DNA of 64,000 nt, from assembly GCA_017520705.1 (NCBI GenBank), contig JAFXFF010000012.1:96839-160838 (forward strand). The letters are read 5' to 3'. The stretch's first letter is position 1; the number at the start of each line of letters is the position of its first letter. The notes beneath the pieces were generated by a model that had not been told where the DNA came from, searched no databases, and saw only the letters and a list, made by a program, of their open reading frames with translations. This stretch comes from Clostridia bacterium (GTDB lineage Bacteria > Bacillota > Clostridia > Oscillospirales > Acutalibacteraceae). This document shows positions 43,393-51,600 of this stretch, in pieces. Position numbers and translations under genes: made by a program.

Positions 43393-44169
43393 TTACAGAA
43401 TGCCGAAAAGCTCCAACAGAATTTTGCCCGTGAGCAGTGTCAGCACCACCAGGATGACGGGACGAACGATCTTGGAGCCGTTTTTCAGCGCCAAACCAGC
43501 CCCCAGATACTGGCCTGCGGTGGCGAACACCGCCGAGACAAGGCCGAGGGGAATGAGCACCTTGCCCGCCGCCAACGAGGTGGCCAAAGCGCCTACGTTG
43601 GAGGCGAGATTCACCAGCTTCACGTTGCCGGAAGCGGTGCGGACATCCACCTTTGCGAGGTAGCAGAAGACGAGGAGCAGGAAAGTACCCGTGCCGGGGC
43701 CGTAGAAGCCGTCGTAGGCGCCGATGACCAAAGAGGCACTCCACACGATGGCGCGGCGTGCCCATTCTTTCACCTCCCCCCGCTGCTCTGGCAGATGCTT
43801 CTGCTTGAGGATCACAAACGCAATCACGGGCAACACGAACAACAGGAGAATTTTGAGAAACCGCTCCTCCATCATCAACTGTAGGCGGGTGCCGAGATGG
43901 GCGCCCACCAGCGCCAGTGCGATGGAGGGGATACCCAATCCCCAGTCCGCATAACCGTTGGCTACGTAGCGGACGGTGGAAGCCACCGTACCGATACAAG
44001 AGGATAACTTATTGGTGCCCAACGCCAGGTGGGCCGGTATGCCCGCCAACAGATAGGACGGCACCGAAATGATGCCGCCACCGCCGCCGATGGCGTCCAT
44101 AAAAGAGGCACAGAACACACCCAGGCAGACCATCAGCACGGTCCACCAAGGAAAGCCGAAAATCTCCAT
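43393..44169 (-). CDS. TSUP family membrane transporter (TauE/SafE type)
   Basis: 258 residues with about eight hydrophobic helices, AGGAG 6 bp before the ATG. TSUP landmarks: the first-half motif ASFMDAIGGGGGIISVPSYL, then LGTNKLSSCIGTVAST, and the second-half internal repeat GAYDGFYGPGTGTFLLLVF with ASGNVKLVNLASNVGAL. The family exports or imports sulfite, sulfoacetate, organosulfonates or related anions. The substrate cannot be deduced here; proximity to metY-metA could hint at sulfur metabolism, but the genes are on separate transcripts. Fifteen bp after the beta-lactamase-family gene and co-transcribed with it. Confidence 0.92.
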   Translation of the reverse strand: MEIFGFPWWTVLMVCLGVFCASFMDAIGGGGGIISVPSYLLAGIPAHLALGTNKLSSCIGTVASTVRYVANGYADWGLGIPSIALALVGAHLGTRLQLMMEERFLKILLLFVLPVIAFVILKQKHLPEQRGEVKEWARRAIVWSASLVIGAYDGFYGPGTGTFLLLVFCYLAKVDVRTASGNVKLVNLASNVGALATSLAAGKVLIPLGLVSAVFATAGQYLGAGLALKNGSKIVRPVILVVLTLLTGKILLELFGIL

Positions 44170-44184
44170 ACGTTTCTCCTAACG

Positions 44185-45330
44185 TTACATAGCGATGAAC
44201 GAACGGTGCACCGCCCGTTCGAAATTGCGGGCCGCTTCGCTGCCGGATCCACCGTCCACCAGAGAATTGCGTAGATATACGCCGGCTACCTTGTTGACGG
44301 GATCCACGAAGAAATGGGTGCCGTAGGCGCCGCTCCAGCCAAAGGAGCCCACGGGCAGATCCTCGTAATACTCCTTCGTGATCACACGCACACCGAGGCC
44401 CCACCGCTCGTGGATGGGCATAATTGCCTCCGATACAGCCGGGGTGCACAGCAGCGAGAAGGTGTCCTCCGAAACCAGCCGACCTCGGGCGGTTTGGCCG
44501 CGATTCAAGAGCATGGTCGCGAAAGCGGCGTAATCGCTTAGGGTGGAGGCCAAGCCGGAGCCGCCCAGATAATGGGTGCAGGGATAATCCGACATCACGC
44601 AACCCTCCCGCATAGGGGCATCGGCGTTTTGGCCGTCCACAACGGTGTGCATTGCCGTCATCCGTTTCCACTGCTCCGCCGTGGGAGTAAAGGTCGTGTC
44701 CCGCATACCGCAGGGGTCGAAAATCTCCTTCTGCAAAAAGCTGAGGAAGTCCGTTTTCGTGATCTGCTCGATGATCTTGACCAGCGCGTCAAAGGCGCCC
44801 GAGCCGCTGTACTGCTGCCGCGTTCCGGGATCGAAATCCAGCCCCATTCGCGCGTGGAACGCTACCGTGTTAGCCACTGTACGCTTGTCCTCAGCGGTCA
44901 TATGGGCAATCTTGCGCCCATCGCTGCCAATGCCGGAGGTGTGGGTCAGAATGTGGCGAATGGTGGGCTCGTTTCGGGGCGCACCCACCGTCCGCAGGGA
45001 GCCATCCTCGGCCGCCTCGGTGATGGGGACGCCGCGGAATTCCGGCAGATACATCGCCACGGGATCGGATAGGCGCAGAAGACCCCGATCCACCAAAATC
45101 AGTGCCGCAAAGGCAGTGACGGGTTTGGTCATGGAGGCCATACGGAACAGCGTATCTGCCGTCACGGGCTCCGCGCCGTGGGCGGAGGTGCAACCGAAGC
45201 AACGCTCGTACACCGTTTCGCCGTCCTGCATCACCCAATAGGCGCTGCCAAAGGCCTTATGCCGCGCCATATCGTCCTCTGCCGTCTGCACCACGTTACG
45301 CGCCAGCAGATTTTTGTCTAATTTTTTCAT
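44185..45330 (-). CDS. Serine hydrolase of the beta-lactamase/EstB family
   Basis: 381 residues from ATG 45330; GAGGG lies 8 bp upstream, while the in-frame GTG at 45339 would have no spacing. Class C beta-lactamase-like (Pfam Beta-lactamase) fold: the nucleophile motif S-x-x-K is in LFRMASMTKPVTAFAAL, then a Y-x-N-like QQYSGSGAFDAL and a C-terminal GWSGAYGTHFFVDP in place of the KTG box. No signal peptide, so cytoplasmic. Enzymes of this group are mostly esterases or peptidases rather than penicillinases. Own consensus promoter (45385-45413) and followed by the TSUP gene. Confidence 0.9.
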   Translation of the reverse strand: MKKLDKNLLARNVVQTAEDDMARHKAFGSAYWVMQDGETVYERCFGCTSAHGAEPVTADTLFRMASMTKPVTAFAALILVDRGLLRLSDPVAMYLPEFRGVPITEAAEDGSLRTVGAPRNEPTIRHILTHTSGIGSDGRKIAHMTAEDKRTVANTVAFHARMGLDFDPGTRQQYSGSGAFDALVKIIEQITKTDFLSFLQKEIFDPCGMRDTTFTPTAEQWKRMTAMHTVVDGQNADAPMREGCVMSDYPCTHYLGGSGLASTLSDYAAFATMLLNRGQTARGRLVSEDTFSLLCTPAVSEAIMPIHERWGLGVRVITKEYYEDLPVGSFGWSGAYGTHFFVDPVNKVAGVYLRNSLVDGGSGSEAARNFERAVHRSFIAM

Positions 45331-45384
45331 TGCGAACACCCTCTACGCGTGTCAATTGGCGGCGATGGCCGCCTCTACCGCTTC

Positions 45385-45413
45385 ATTATACAGGATATTG
45401 CCGAAAAGTCCAA
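45385..45413 (-). promoter_or_regulatory. Sigma-A-type promoter of the serine hydrolase/TSUP unit
   Basis: Minus strand TTGGAC (45408-45413), 17-bp spacer, TATAAT (45385-45390); 54 bp before the ATG. A GGCGGC/GCCGCC hairpin lies in the leader. Confidence 0.75.
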
Positions 45414-45482
45414 TCCCTTTTTGCGAATCGTGACGGGAAATACAGCAGCGGGAAATAAAATGCAGGTTTTTTGAAAAAAGGC

Positions 45483-45512
45483 TTGACTTTACGGGTGGAT
45501 ATGCGGTATACT
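45483..45512 (+). promoter_or_regulatory. Promoter of the initiator tRNA gene
   Basis: TTGACT (45483-45488), 18-bp spacer, TATACT (45507-45512); the mature tRNA starts 28 bp downstream. Confidence 0.75.
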
Positions 45513-45539
45513 ATGTAGGCGCTGAGGCGCACCATATAT

Positions 45540-45614
<75 letters not shown>

Positions 45615-45655
45615 AAAACCTTCTCGGACGAAGTTCGGGAAGGTTTTACTTTTTC
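45615..45655 (+). terminator. Terminator of the initiator tRNA gene
   Basis: A 15-bp hairpin from AAAACCTTC to GAAGGTTTT with a GAA loop, then ACTTTTT. Its left arm can instead pair with 45685-45695 (CTTCTCGGACG / CGTCCGAGAAG), an alternative mutually exclusive fold. Confidence 0.8.
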
Positions 45656-45753
45656 ACTTTTCACTCTTCACTTTTCACTAAATCCGTCCGAGAAGCTTTT
45701 TGGAAGTAATAAGTAATAGTGAATAGTGAAGAAGTGTTTTGCAAGGCTTTGCC

Positions 45754-45782
45754 TTGCACTTTTTACTTTTAGGAAGTATAAT
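45754..45782 (+). promoter_or_regulatory. Promoter of the four-helix-bundle gene
   Basis: TTGCAC (45754-45759), 17-bp spacer, TATAAT (45777-45782), immediately after a GCAAGGC/GCCTTGC hairpin. Confidence 0.7.
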
Positions 45783-45802
45783 AAGTTTAAGGGGTGATAG
45801 CG

Positions 45803-46153
45803 ATGAAGGAAAGTCCTTTGATGATAAAATCAAAAGCGTTTGCGCTTGATGTGATAAAGGTATGCAAGGAGTTAAGAGTGGCAAAGTGTGAGTCTGCTCT
45901 TATCAATCAATTTTTGCGTTCAGGAACAAGTATCGGAGCAAATATTAGAGAGGCTTTTTACGCTCATGGCAAGGCTGATTTTATTGCTAAATTACAAATT
46001 GCATTAAAAGAGTGTTCTGAAACTGAATACTGGATTGAACTCATTGTTGAAAGCGGATATTATAATGATAAAATCTTGCTTGACAAATGTACCGAGGTTA
46101 AACGAATTTTAATCTCATCCATCAACACCGCTAAACAAAACACCGAAAAATAA
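45803..46153 (+). CDS. Four-helix-bundle protein (23S rRNA intervening-sequence protein family)
   Basis: 116 residues from ATG 45803 with AAGGGG 8 bp upstream (in-frame GTG at 45794 disfavoured). Typical family sequence: LMIKSKAFALDVIKVCKEL, then LINQFLRSGTSIGANIREA, then FIAKLQIALKECSETEYWIEL. These proteins are encoded in rRNA intervening sequences and scattered through genomes; their molecular role is not established. AT-rich relative to the chromosomal genes around it. First gene after the tRNA inside the 45-bp repeat boundaries, so likely acquired cargo. Confidence 0.88.
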   Translation: MKESPLMIKSKAFALDVIKVCKELRVAKCESALINQFLRSGTSIGANIREAFYAHGKADFIAKLQIALKECSETEYWIELIVESGYYNDKILLDKCTEVKRILISSINTAKQNTEK

Positions 46154-46210
46154 CGCTGGACTTTTGAAAATCTTTCGGTATAATCTGTTGTTTGAAAGGC
46201 GGCGGATTAT

Positions 46211-46402
46211 ATGGAATGCGACTTGAAAACACTGTATTTTGTTCGCGGTAAAATCATTATGGCTATGGCAGATTTGAGAAGAACGGAAGATGATCCCGAA
46301 ATTTTGCAAATATTACGGAGAGCGCAACTCATTATTGAAAAGAAAATTTTTGATGCAGAATTTCCAAATAAGATAGAACAATATAAAAATTTGATTGTTT
46401 AA
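46211..46402 (+). CDS. Small hypothetical helical protein
   Basis: 63 residues: MECDLKTLYFVRGKIIMAMA, then a charged helix (ILQILRRAQLIIEKKIFDAE). AAAGGCGGCGG precedes the ATG, and the stop is 14 bp before the next gene, so it is probably the first gene of a two-gene unit with the phosphorylase-like gene. No family recognised. AT-rich, like its neighbour. Confidence 0.55.
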   Translation: MECDLKTLYFVRGKIIMAMADLRRTEDDPEILQILRRAQLIIEKKIFDAEFPNKIEQYKNLIV

Positions 46403-46416
46403 CAAAAGGAGCGATT

Positions 46417-47250
46417 ATGAATTATCGGCAATTGATAGACGGAATGAAAAAATACAAGTCGACCGAAACGGATATATGTCTTCATTGTCTTGGTGTAATG
46501 CCCGAACAAATAAATACAAATGTAGTTATTGCGCCTTGGTGGGAACCTAAATCATTGGCGCTTCTTGGCGATGCTGAATACTTGAGCGAATCTCAGTTTT
46601 CTGCCATAAAAGTATGGAATATAAAAAGCGAAATTTGTGATATAACCTACATAAAAACCGGCATTGGCGCACCTGTGTTTATGGATGCTCTTTTGGCCTT
46701 AGGCGTAACAAAATGCAAAAATATTATTTTTGTAGGTTCTGTTGGTTCTTTGGACGAAGATATAGGTATAGGAGATATTGTCATTCCTCAATATAGCATC
46801 TGCGGTGATGGTGCAAGCCGATACATTGCCTCAGATACACTAAGAAATAAAGACGTATTTGGGACAAAGGTAGAACCCGATAAGAAAATATTTGATGTGA
46901 TGTGCAGAATTACAGAAAAGGTGTGTAATAAAAATAATGTGAAGTTTCACATTGGCAGAGCATTTAGTATTGATTCGGTATTCGCTCAATATGCGCATAT
47001 TGATGAGATTTTGAATATGGGTTGTAATGTTATCGAAATGGAGACGGCATCAGCTTTTAGAGCGGCGGGAATTGCAAATTTAAGACTTGCGGCTATTTTT
47101 AGTGTATCAGATAACACTGTCACCAACAAATCTTTGATTAGCGGAAGAACTGAAAATGATATGAAGTATCGCAGATTCGTAAGAAACAACCTGTTCCCTG
47201 AAATTATCACAAAGGTATTTAGCGAAATGTCAACTGAAAATGATTTTTAA
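46417..47250 (+). CDS. Nucleoside phosphorylase/nucleosidase family protein
   Basis: 277 residues, AAAAGGAG before the ATG. PNP_UDP_1 superfamily: phosphate/nucleoside-binding region IFVGSVGSLDEDIGIGDIVIP (around residues 105-125, in two adjoining pieces), and the ribose-binding NVIEMETASAFRAAGIAN near residue 206-224, followed by LAAIFSVSDN. Members cleave purine or pyrimidine nucleosides or MTA/SAH; the substrate cannot be decided. Some members are cargo of mobile islands, and this gene is AT-rich and inside the tRNA-bounded island. It is followed 4 bp later by the 35-bp repeat and a hairpin terminator. Confidence 0.85.
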   Translation: MNYRQLIDGMKKYKSTETDICLHCLGVMPEQINTNVVIAPWWEPKSLALLGDAEYLSESQFSAIKVWNIKSEICDITYIKTGIGAPVFMDALLALGVTKCKNIIFVGSVGSLDEDIGIGDIVIPQYSICGDGASRYIASDTLRNKDVFGTKVEPDKKIFDVMCRITEKVCNKNNVKFHIGRAFSIDSVFAQYAHIDEILNMGCNVIEMETASAFRAAGIANLRLAAIFSVSDNTVTNKSLISGRTENDMKYRRFVRNNLFPEIITKVFSEMSTENDF

Positions 47251-47254
47251 TGAA

Positions 47255-47289
47255 ATATCTTTTTCGGTGCTACGAGCCAAAATGAAAAA
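47255..47289 (+). repeat. 35-bp repeat, copy 1, after the phosphorylase-like gene
   Basis: Identical over 35 bp to 63515-63549 (starts ATATCTTTTTCGGTGCTACG, ends CCAAAATGAAAAA). In both places it closes an AT-rich cargo gene and is followed by a GACATCC/GG(A/G)TGTC hairpin. Confidence 0.85.
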
Positions 47290-47316
47290 CGACATCCGCG
47301 AGGATGTCCTTTTTCG
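47285..47316 (+). terminator. Intrinsic terminator after the phosphorylase-like gene
   Basis: Stem GACATCC-GCGA-GGATGTC followed by CTTTTTCGTTTT. Confidence 0.75.
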
Positions 47317-47335
47317 TTTTCGTCGAGAGTTTGAA

Positions 47336-47446
47336 ATGAGAACTTCTGAAATGGCGTCAGCCATTTCTAAGGTTTTGCGCTTGGCATACCTACGATAACC
47401 ACCTGCTCGGCGCAAAACCGAAGTTCGAATCTTTCAGCTACAACCA
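47336..47446 (+). repeat. Double-hairpin/tRNA-3'-end module, copy 1 (diverged)
   Basis: 84-bp module (47336-47419) with stem-loops GAAATGGC/GCCATTTC and GGTTTTGCGC/GCGCAAAACC, fused to GAAGTTCGAATC and a different acceptor-like end, TTTCAGCTACAACCA. Followed by a 14-bp hairpin (47446-47477) whose outer arms take in the CAACCA itself. Confidence 0.75.
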
Positions 47447-47654
47447 AAGAATCCATCGCTGGTGCGATGGATTCTTTTGGTTGTGTCCGCAGAACACAAC
47501 ATCGTTTGACCGTAGGTCAACCTTATTTCGAGCGAAGCGAGAACATCATTGTCCACTTGCGGACACGAAACGAGGTTACGGTTGTTGCCGTAAACGATAT
47601 GATGCTTCGCATCAACGATGTTGCGCTTCGTGCAAACGGAGCTTCGTTTACGTA
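47447..47654. other. Structured non-coding region of nested inverted repeats
   Basis: GTGTCCGCA/TGCGGACAC (47483-47491, 47558-47566), CGTAAACGA/TCGTTTACG (47589-47597, 47644-47652), with GATGC-TTC-GCATC (47601-47613) inside the second. Short open frames here are rejected as coding. Ends at the -35 of the next promoter. Confidence 0.55.
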
Positions 47655-47683
47655 TTGCAACTTGTCATGGGCTGTGCTATAAT
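47655..47683 (+). promoter_or_regulatory. Promoter of the 168-residue membrane protein gene
   Basis: TTGCAA (47655-47660), 17-bp spacer, TGCTATAAT (extended -10; hexamer 47678-47683), 18 bp before the ATG. Confidence 0.75.
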
Positions 47684-47701
47684 GACTAGGAAGGCGGTGA
47701 G

Positions 47702-48208
47702 ATGAAACGCATGGAAATATATAGCTTCAAATTCGGTATATTCATGAATATCATTTATGCCTTGATGGCCATCGGAATGGCTATAGGTACTGCTTTTGTG
47801 ACCAAATTAGTGATTCAGGAAGCAAAAAAAGAATCAAAAAACGGATCAAAAATGCAGATAAAGCGAGTTCTTAATTTTATGCCGTTTATAATAATCTCGT
47901 TGGTGCTTTCCATTTTGTTTGGTAGTCTTTTTGTGAAATATACAACATTTGACTATAACATGAGCAGAGGTAACGCCTCTATTTTAGAAGGGGATGTTAA
48001 GGTCGTTTCGCTTGAAGAAGAATACTACCGAGGTAGTTTTTCGGGATATACCGTGGTGCTGGAGGTGGACGGGCAAAGGGTTTCTCCTTCCAATATCTTT
48101 TCTGAAGGTATTATAGATGCTCTTGAAAGCGATAAAATTCTTATTGTACAATATGGCGAGATAAAAAATGACGGTACATATATTTGGAGTATTAAATTGT
48201 CGAATTGA
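47702..48208 (+). CDS. Small membrane protein of unknown function
   Basis: 168 residues, AAGGCGG before the ATG. Two transmembrane helices (about 14-36, IFMNIIYALMAIGMAIGTAF; about 58-80, FMPFIIISLVLSILFGSLFV) enclose a basic loop. A C-terminal globular part of about 85 residues (EYYRGSFSGYTVVLEVDGQR; SDKILIVQYGEIKNDGTYIW) follows, with strands resembling a small beta domain. No family recognised. AT-rich single-gene cassette lying between two copies of the tRNA-end module, with its own promoter. Confidence 0.65.
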   Translation: MKRMEIYSFKFGIFMNIIYALMAIGMAIGTAFVTKLVIQEAKKESKNGSKMQIKRVLNFMPFIIISLVLSILFGSLFVKYTTFDYNMSRGNASILEGDVKVVSLEEEYYRGSFSGYTVVLEVDGQRVSPSNIFSEGIIDALESDKILIVQYGEIKNDGTYIWSIKLSN

Positions 48209-48238
48209 CGGTATCCTTTTTGTCGCTGTGTGTTTGGA

Positions 48239-48349
48239 ATGAGAACTTCTGAAATGGCGACAGCCATTTCTAAGGTTTTGCGCTTGGTACACCTACGATT
48301 CGCACTCGCTCGGCGCAAAACCGAAGTTCGAATCTTCCTCCCGCAACCA
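48239..48349 (+). repeat. Double-hairpin/tRNA-3'-end module, copy 2
   Basis: The 84-bp module (48239-48322) is identical to copy 3 at 62519-62602. It is fused to the last 27 bases of the tRNA-fMet gene (48323-48349). Stem-loops GAAATGGC-GACA-GCCATTTC and GGTTTTGCGC/GCGCAAAACC. Confidence 0.85.
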
Positions 48350-48354
48350 AAATG

Positions 48355-48389
48355 AAAACACAGGAGTTCCGTTGGAACTCCTGTGTTTT
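48355..48389 (+). terminator. Hairpin terminator after module copy 2
   Basis: CACAGGAGTTCC-GTT-GGAACTCCTGTG followed by TTTTTTG. Confidence 0.8.
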
Positions 48390-48405
48390 TTGCTTTTTAG
48401 GACCC

Positions 48406-48466
48406 GACGCCAATCAACGCCAAAATTCGTCTGACGCCAATTTTGACGCCAGAGACGACGCCAATC
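48406..48466 (+). repeat. Five GACGCCAA-type direct repeats
   Basis: GACGCCAATC (48406), AACGCCAAAA (48416), GACGCCAATT (48433), GACGCCAGAG (48445) and GACGCCAATC (48457), all in one orientation. Three more lie at 62305-62345 just inside the other att-like copy. Spaced like arm-type binding sites of a tyrosine recombinase or excisionase. Confidence 0.7.
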
Positions 48467-48585
48467 AAGTCATATGCTATTGTTATATGTTGAAAAGGAA
48501 CACGTTATATGGTATATGATCGGCATAATTCCAAAAAGTATTGCATTGTGTAAAATGATTTTAACCAAAGAACAATAACGCCACA
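48467..48585. other. AT-rich intergenic stretch, no gene
   Basis: Between the GACGCCAA repeats and the subtilase terminator. No coding frame, RNA or repeat recognised. Confidence 0.5.
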
Positions 48586-48626
48586 CAAAAACAACCCCCG
48601 ATGGTTTCCCATCGGGGGCGGTTTTT
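48586..48626 (-). terminator. Terminator of the giant subtilase gene
   Basis: CCCCCGATGG-TTTC-CCATCGGGGG, with TTGTTTTT after it on the minus strand; 34 bp after the stop at 48660. Confidence 0.9.
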
Positions 48627-48659
48627 CATTTAGTGGCTAATGCTCACTTTCGTTTACCA

Positions 48660-51600
48660 TTAACCGTTCAGAACAGCATTGTAGGTCTGCTCGTAGACTT
48701 GGTCGTCGTAGATAACGGTCTCGACGCCGTCGATCAGCACGACATAGTAGGCGCAAACGCGGATAGTCGTATCCTTACCCTCATCAGGGATATTGATAAT
48801 ACGCACCGCATATCCGGCGCTGTCGGGCTCTAAAGTACACAAATACACCGCGGCAATGTCGATAACCGTAGTACCGTTGACAGCAGACTTATCCAGCGTC
48901 TGCGCGTCGGTGTTGGTGACAATAGCACCCATACTCAACAACTGGCGCTCCACGCCGTCCACAACAACAACCGCATTGCTATAATCCGCAACGGTACCGT
49001 TTGTAGACATACCGATCACGTTTACATCAAAGCGGAAAGCCAAACCATTGACGTCTTCGGAAGCGGAGTTGCCACCAAAGGTGATTGCATCATCAACCAC
49101 CGGTTGTTCGTCAGCCAGTTTGCCGCATCCATCGATGCAAACGCCATCCTCATCAAAGTTGTGCAAGGTTTCACCCATACAAATCTTGCCACAGCAGTCA
49201 TAGGCAATGCTGTGGTGCGTATCCGTTACCACCCACAGCGCATAACCGGTGTGGTGCGTCTCATCAGGATCACCATAGACATAGGTCTCGGTTCCACGCT
49301 CTCCACAAGCACAGAGGTAATAGTAAGTCGCCGCATCGGTACACGTGGCCTCGCTGGCACGATTGGCAAGGAGAGGATTCATCACGTCGAAGCAGTGAGT
49401 ATGATCTTGCGCCGTCACGTTGACCGGCACTACGCCAATGACGTCACCGCACGTCATACGGATATAGGTGCGTCCGGCACCCACAGCCGTCATAACACCA
49501 TTCTCATCCACGGTGACGATGGACTCATCCTGAGACTTAAAAGTAATCGTGCCCTCACTGCCACTGACAGACAGGCTGTCCATAATGTTCAGCGTCTCGC
49601 CCACAACCAGCGTGGCCGTACCCTCATACCAGAACGCAGTGATGGGATCGGCGACGTTTTCGGGAATGGTCACGTAGGCGCTTTCCATCGCATCGCATTC
49701 CAGACCATTATAGGTCAAAACGCCTTTTTCCACCGTCAGCATCACCGCGGTGCCGATCTCCATCGGCTCCTCAGGGATAAAGCGGAAAGCCGTCGCTACC
49801 CATTGTCCTTCGACCACGTCGTGATCTCCGCTTTGCTGTTTATTACCGAATGCGGTTTCGGCAGCATTCAGCGCCACTATTGTACCCTCTACCATTTCAC
49901 CGCCATAGAGAACCGTCGCCTTAGCCACAACGTCCTCTACCAACACAGGTCGGTCGAAGGTGAAGTCCAGATAGGCACCCTGTGCGCCTGCTTTCACCGT
50001 GGAAAGTGCGGCAGGCACCGTGGCCACCATACTGATATTGACGTCCAGATGTGCGGGAGGAACATCCAACTCGACGCTCTCCGCCAAGTAATAGCCGTCC
50101 TTCTCGAAAATGACCTTCCACTTACCGGTCAAAACGTCCCAACCATAATGACCGTAGTCATCCGAGATACCGGGGTTGGGGCCCTCGCCATACAGCGCAG
50201 AATCCCACTTGACCCATTCGCCTTGCTGGTCGTCACGGTAATAGACGGTCGCCGTCACACCGGACAGAACGTTGCTCTCAATACCCTCAAAGATCACACC
50301 CGAAGGATCGTGGAACATCGTCAGTTTCTCCAGCTCACCCGGGAAGCCGTGTTCGCGCAGGTAGCCGATCATACGCTCGTTTTCACCCAACAGATCTCTA
50401 TTCATCGCGGCAATTTTTTGATAAATCTCCTCCGGATCGCCAAAAGCCGCCTTGGCTATGTCGTTGGCCAGGCCAAACAGCACCGTAGTGATCAGTCCGG
50501 GAACGCCCGTCGCAAACGTGCCAACGATCAAAGCGCCGCTACCACTGGCAATATTAACGATCACGTTCGATTGACGATAATTCATGTAGTCGTTGAATTG
50601 CTTCGGTGTCAAATCGTACGCCCATTCCGGCAAATCGCTCACACCCCACGCTGTAGACGTATCCGACAACGCACTCCACAGGTCTCTGGCACCAAAGCCC
50701 AAACCGGCCACCGTGTTAACAGCCTCAACCTTACCGGTATATTCAACACTTTTATGAATATACTGACCCGCAGAAACCGCCTTCTGACCCAAGAAAGATG
50801 CGCCCTTGCCAATCAGCGAACCCAAAGAGGCACTATTCACCTCATCCGCAGGCACATAGGGGAGCATGAACGCGGTGTCGACAGCAGAGGTCATCAAACA
50901 AATCTCCCCATCTTCCTCACTGACTGTCATGCCCTGCGTCAGCGTGGACACGTGTTCCGCGCCATCCATAATCGCCACCGAGAAACCGTTCTCGATAGCG
51001 GTCACCTCCTCACTGAAATCGTAGTAGTTTTTCAGCGAGAACATATAGGTTCCCTCTTGGTCATAGAAGTTGTAAATCGGCAAATACAGACGCATATTCT
51101 CATCCAGTACGCGTCTCAAGTCCATTGCCGTCATTACCTCACCACTCTCGGCGAACTGCGCCAGAATGGATCCGTACAGCCGCCAACGCTGATACGTCTC
51201 ACGCAGCGTCCAGCCGTTTTCCGGACCCGATTCGGTAACCGTCCAGCCCTCGGGAAGATTCTCCGAATTCAGCATAGCGCCGTTTAGGGCCCCCTCGGTT
51301 TGGAACAGATCTGTCAACTGGACGGTGGGCATACCTTGATAGGGCTGCTCGGCAACCAACTCGTACACTACGTTGAACGCCTGCGGCAGGTGCATAACAT
51401 CTCCAAATTTTCCCGTTCCAACGTAACAACCGATATCCTCGTCGTATTCCAAGCGAATGTATCGATCATAATTACATTCGGCGCTGTCGCCCTGGATGTC
51501 CGCCACCGCATAGACGTTGCAAACCTCCTGTGGCTTATCAAAATACGCATAGAAAGTAAAGGCAGGCAACTCGTTGTTTGTAATCGCGACAGACAAATCA

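Noticed and set aside
47336..47446. Module plus T-arm as a complete tRNA or tmRNA-like gene
   Set aside because: No 5' strand able to pair with the acceptor end and no D or anticodon arm can be drawn.
47467..47705. Short plus-strand open frames in the structured region before the 168-residue protein
   Set aside because: No ribosome site, and the bases are accounted for by inverted repeats and a promoter.
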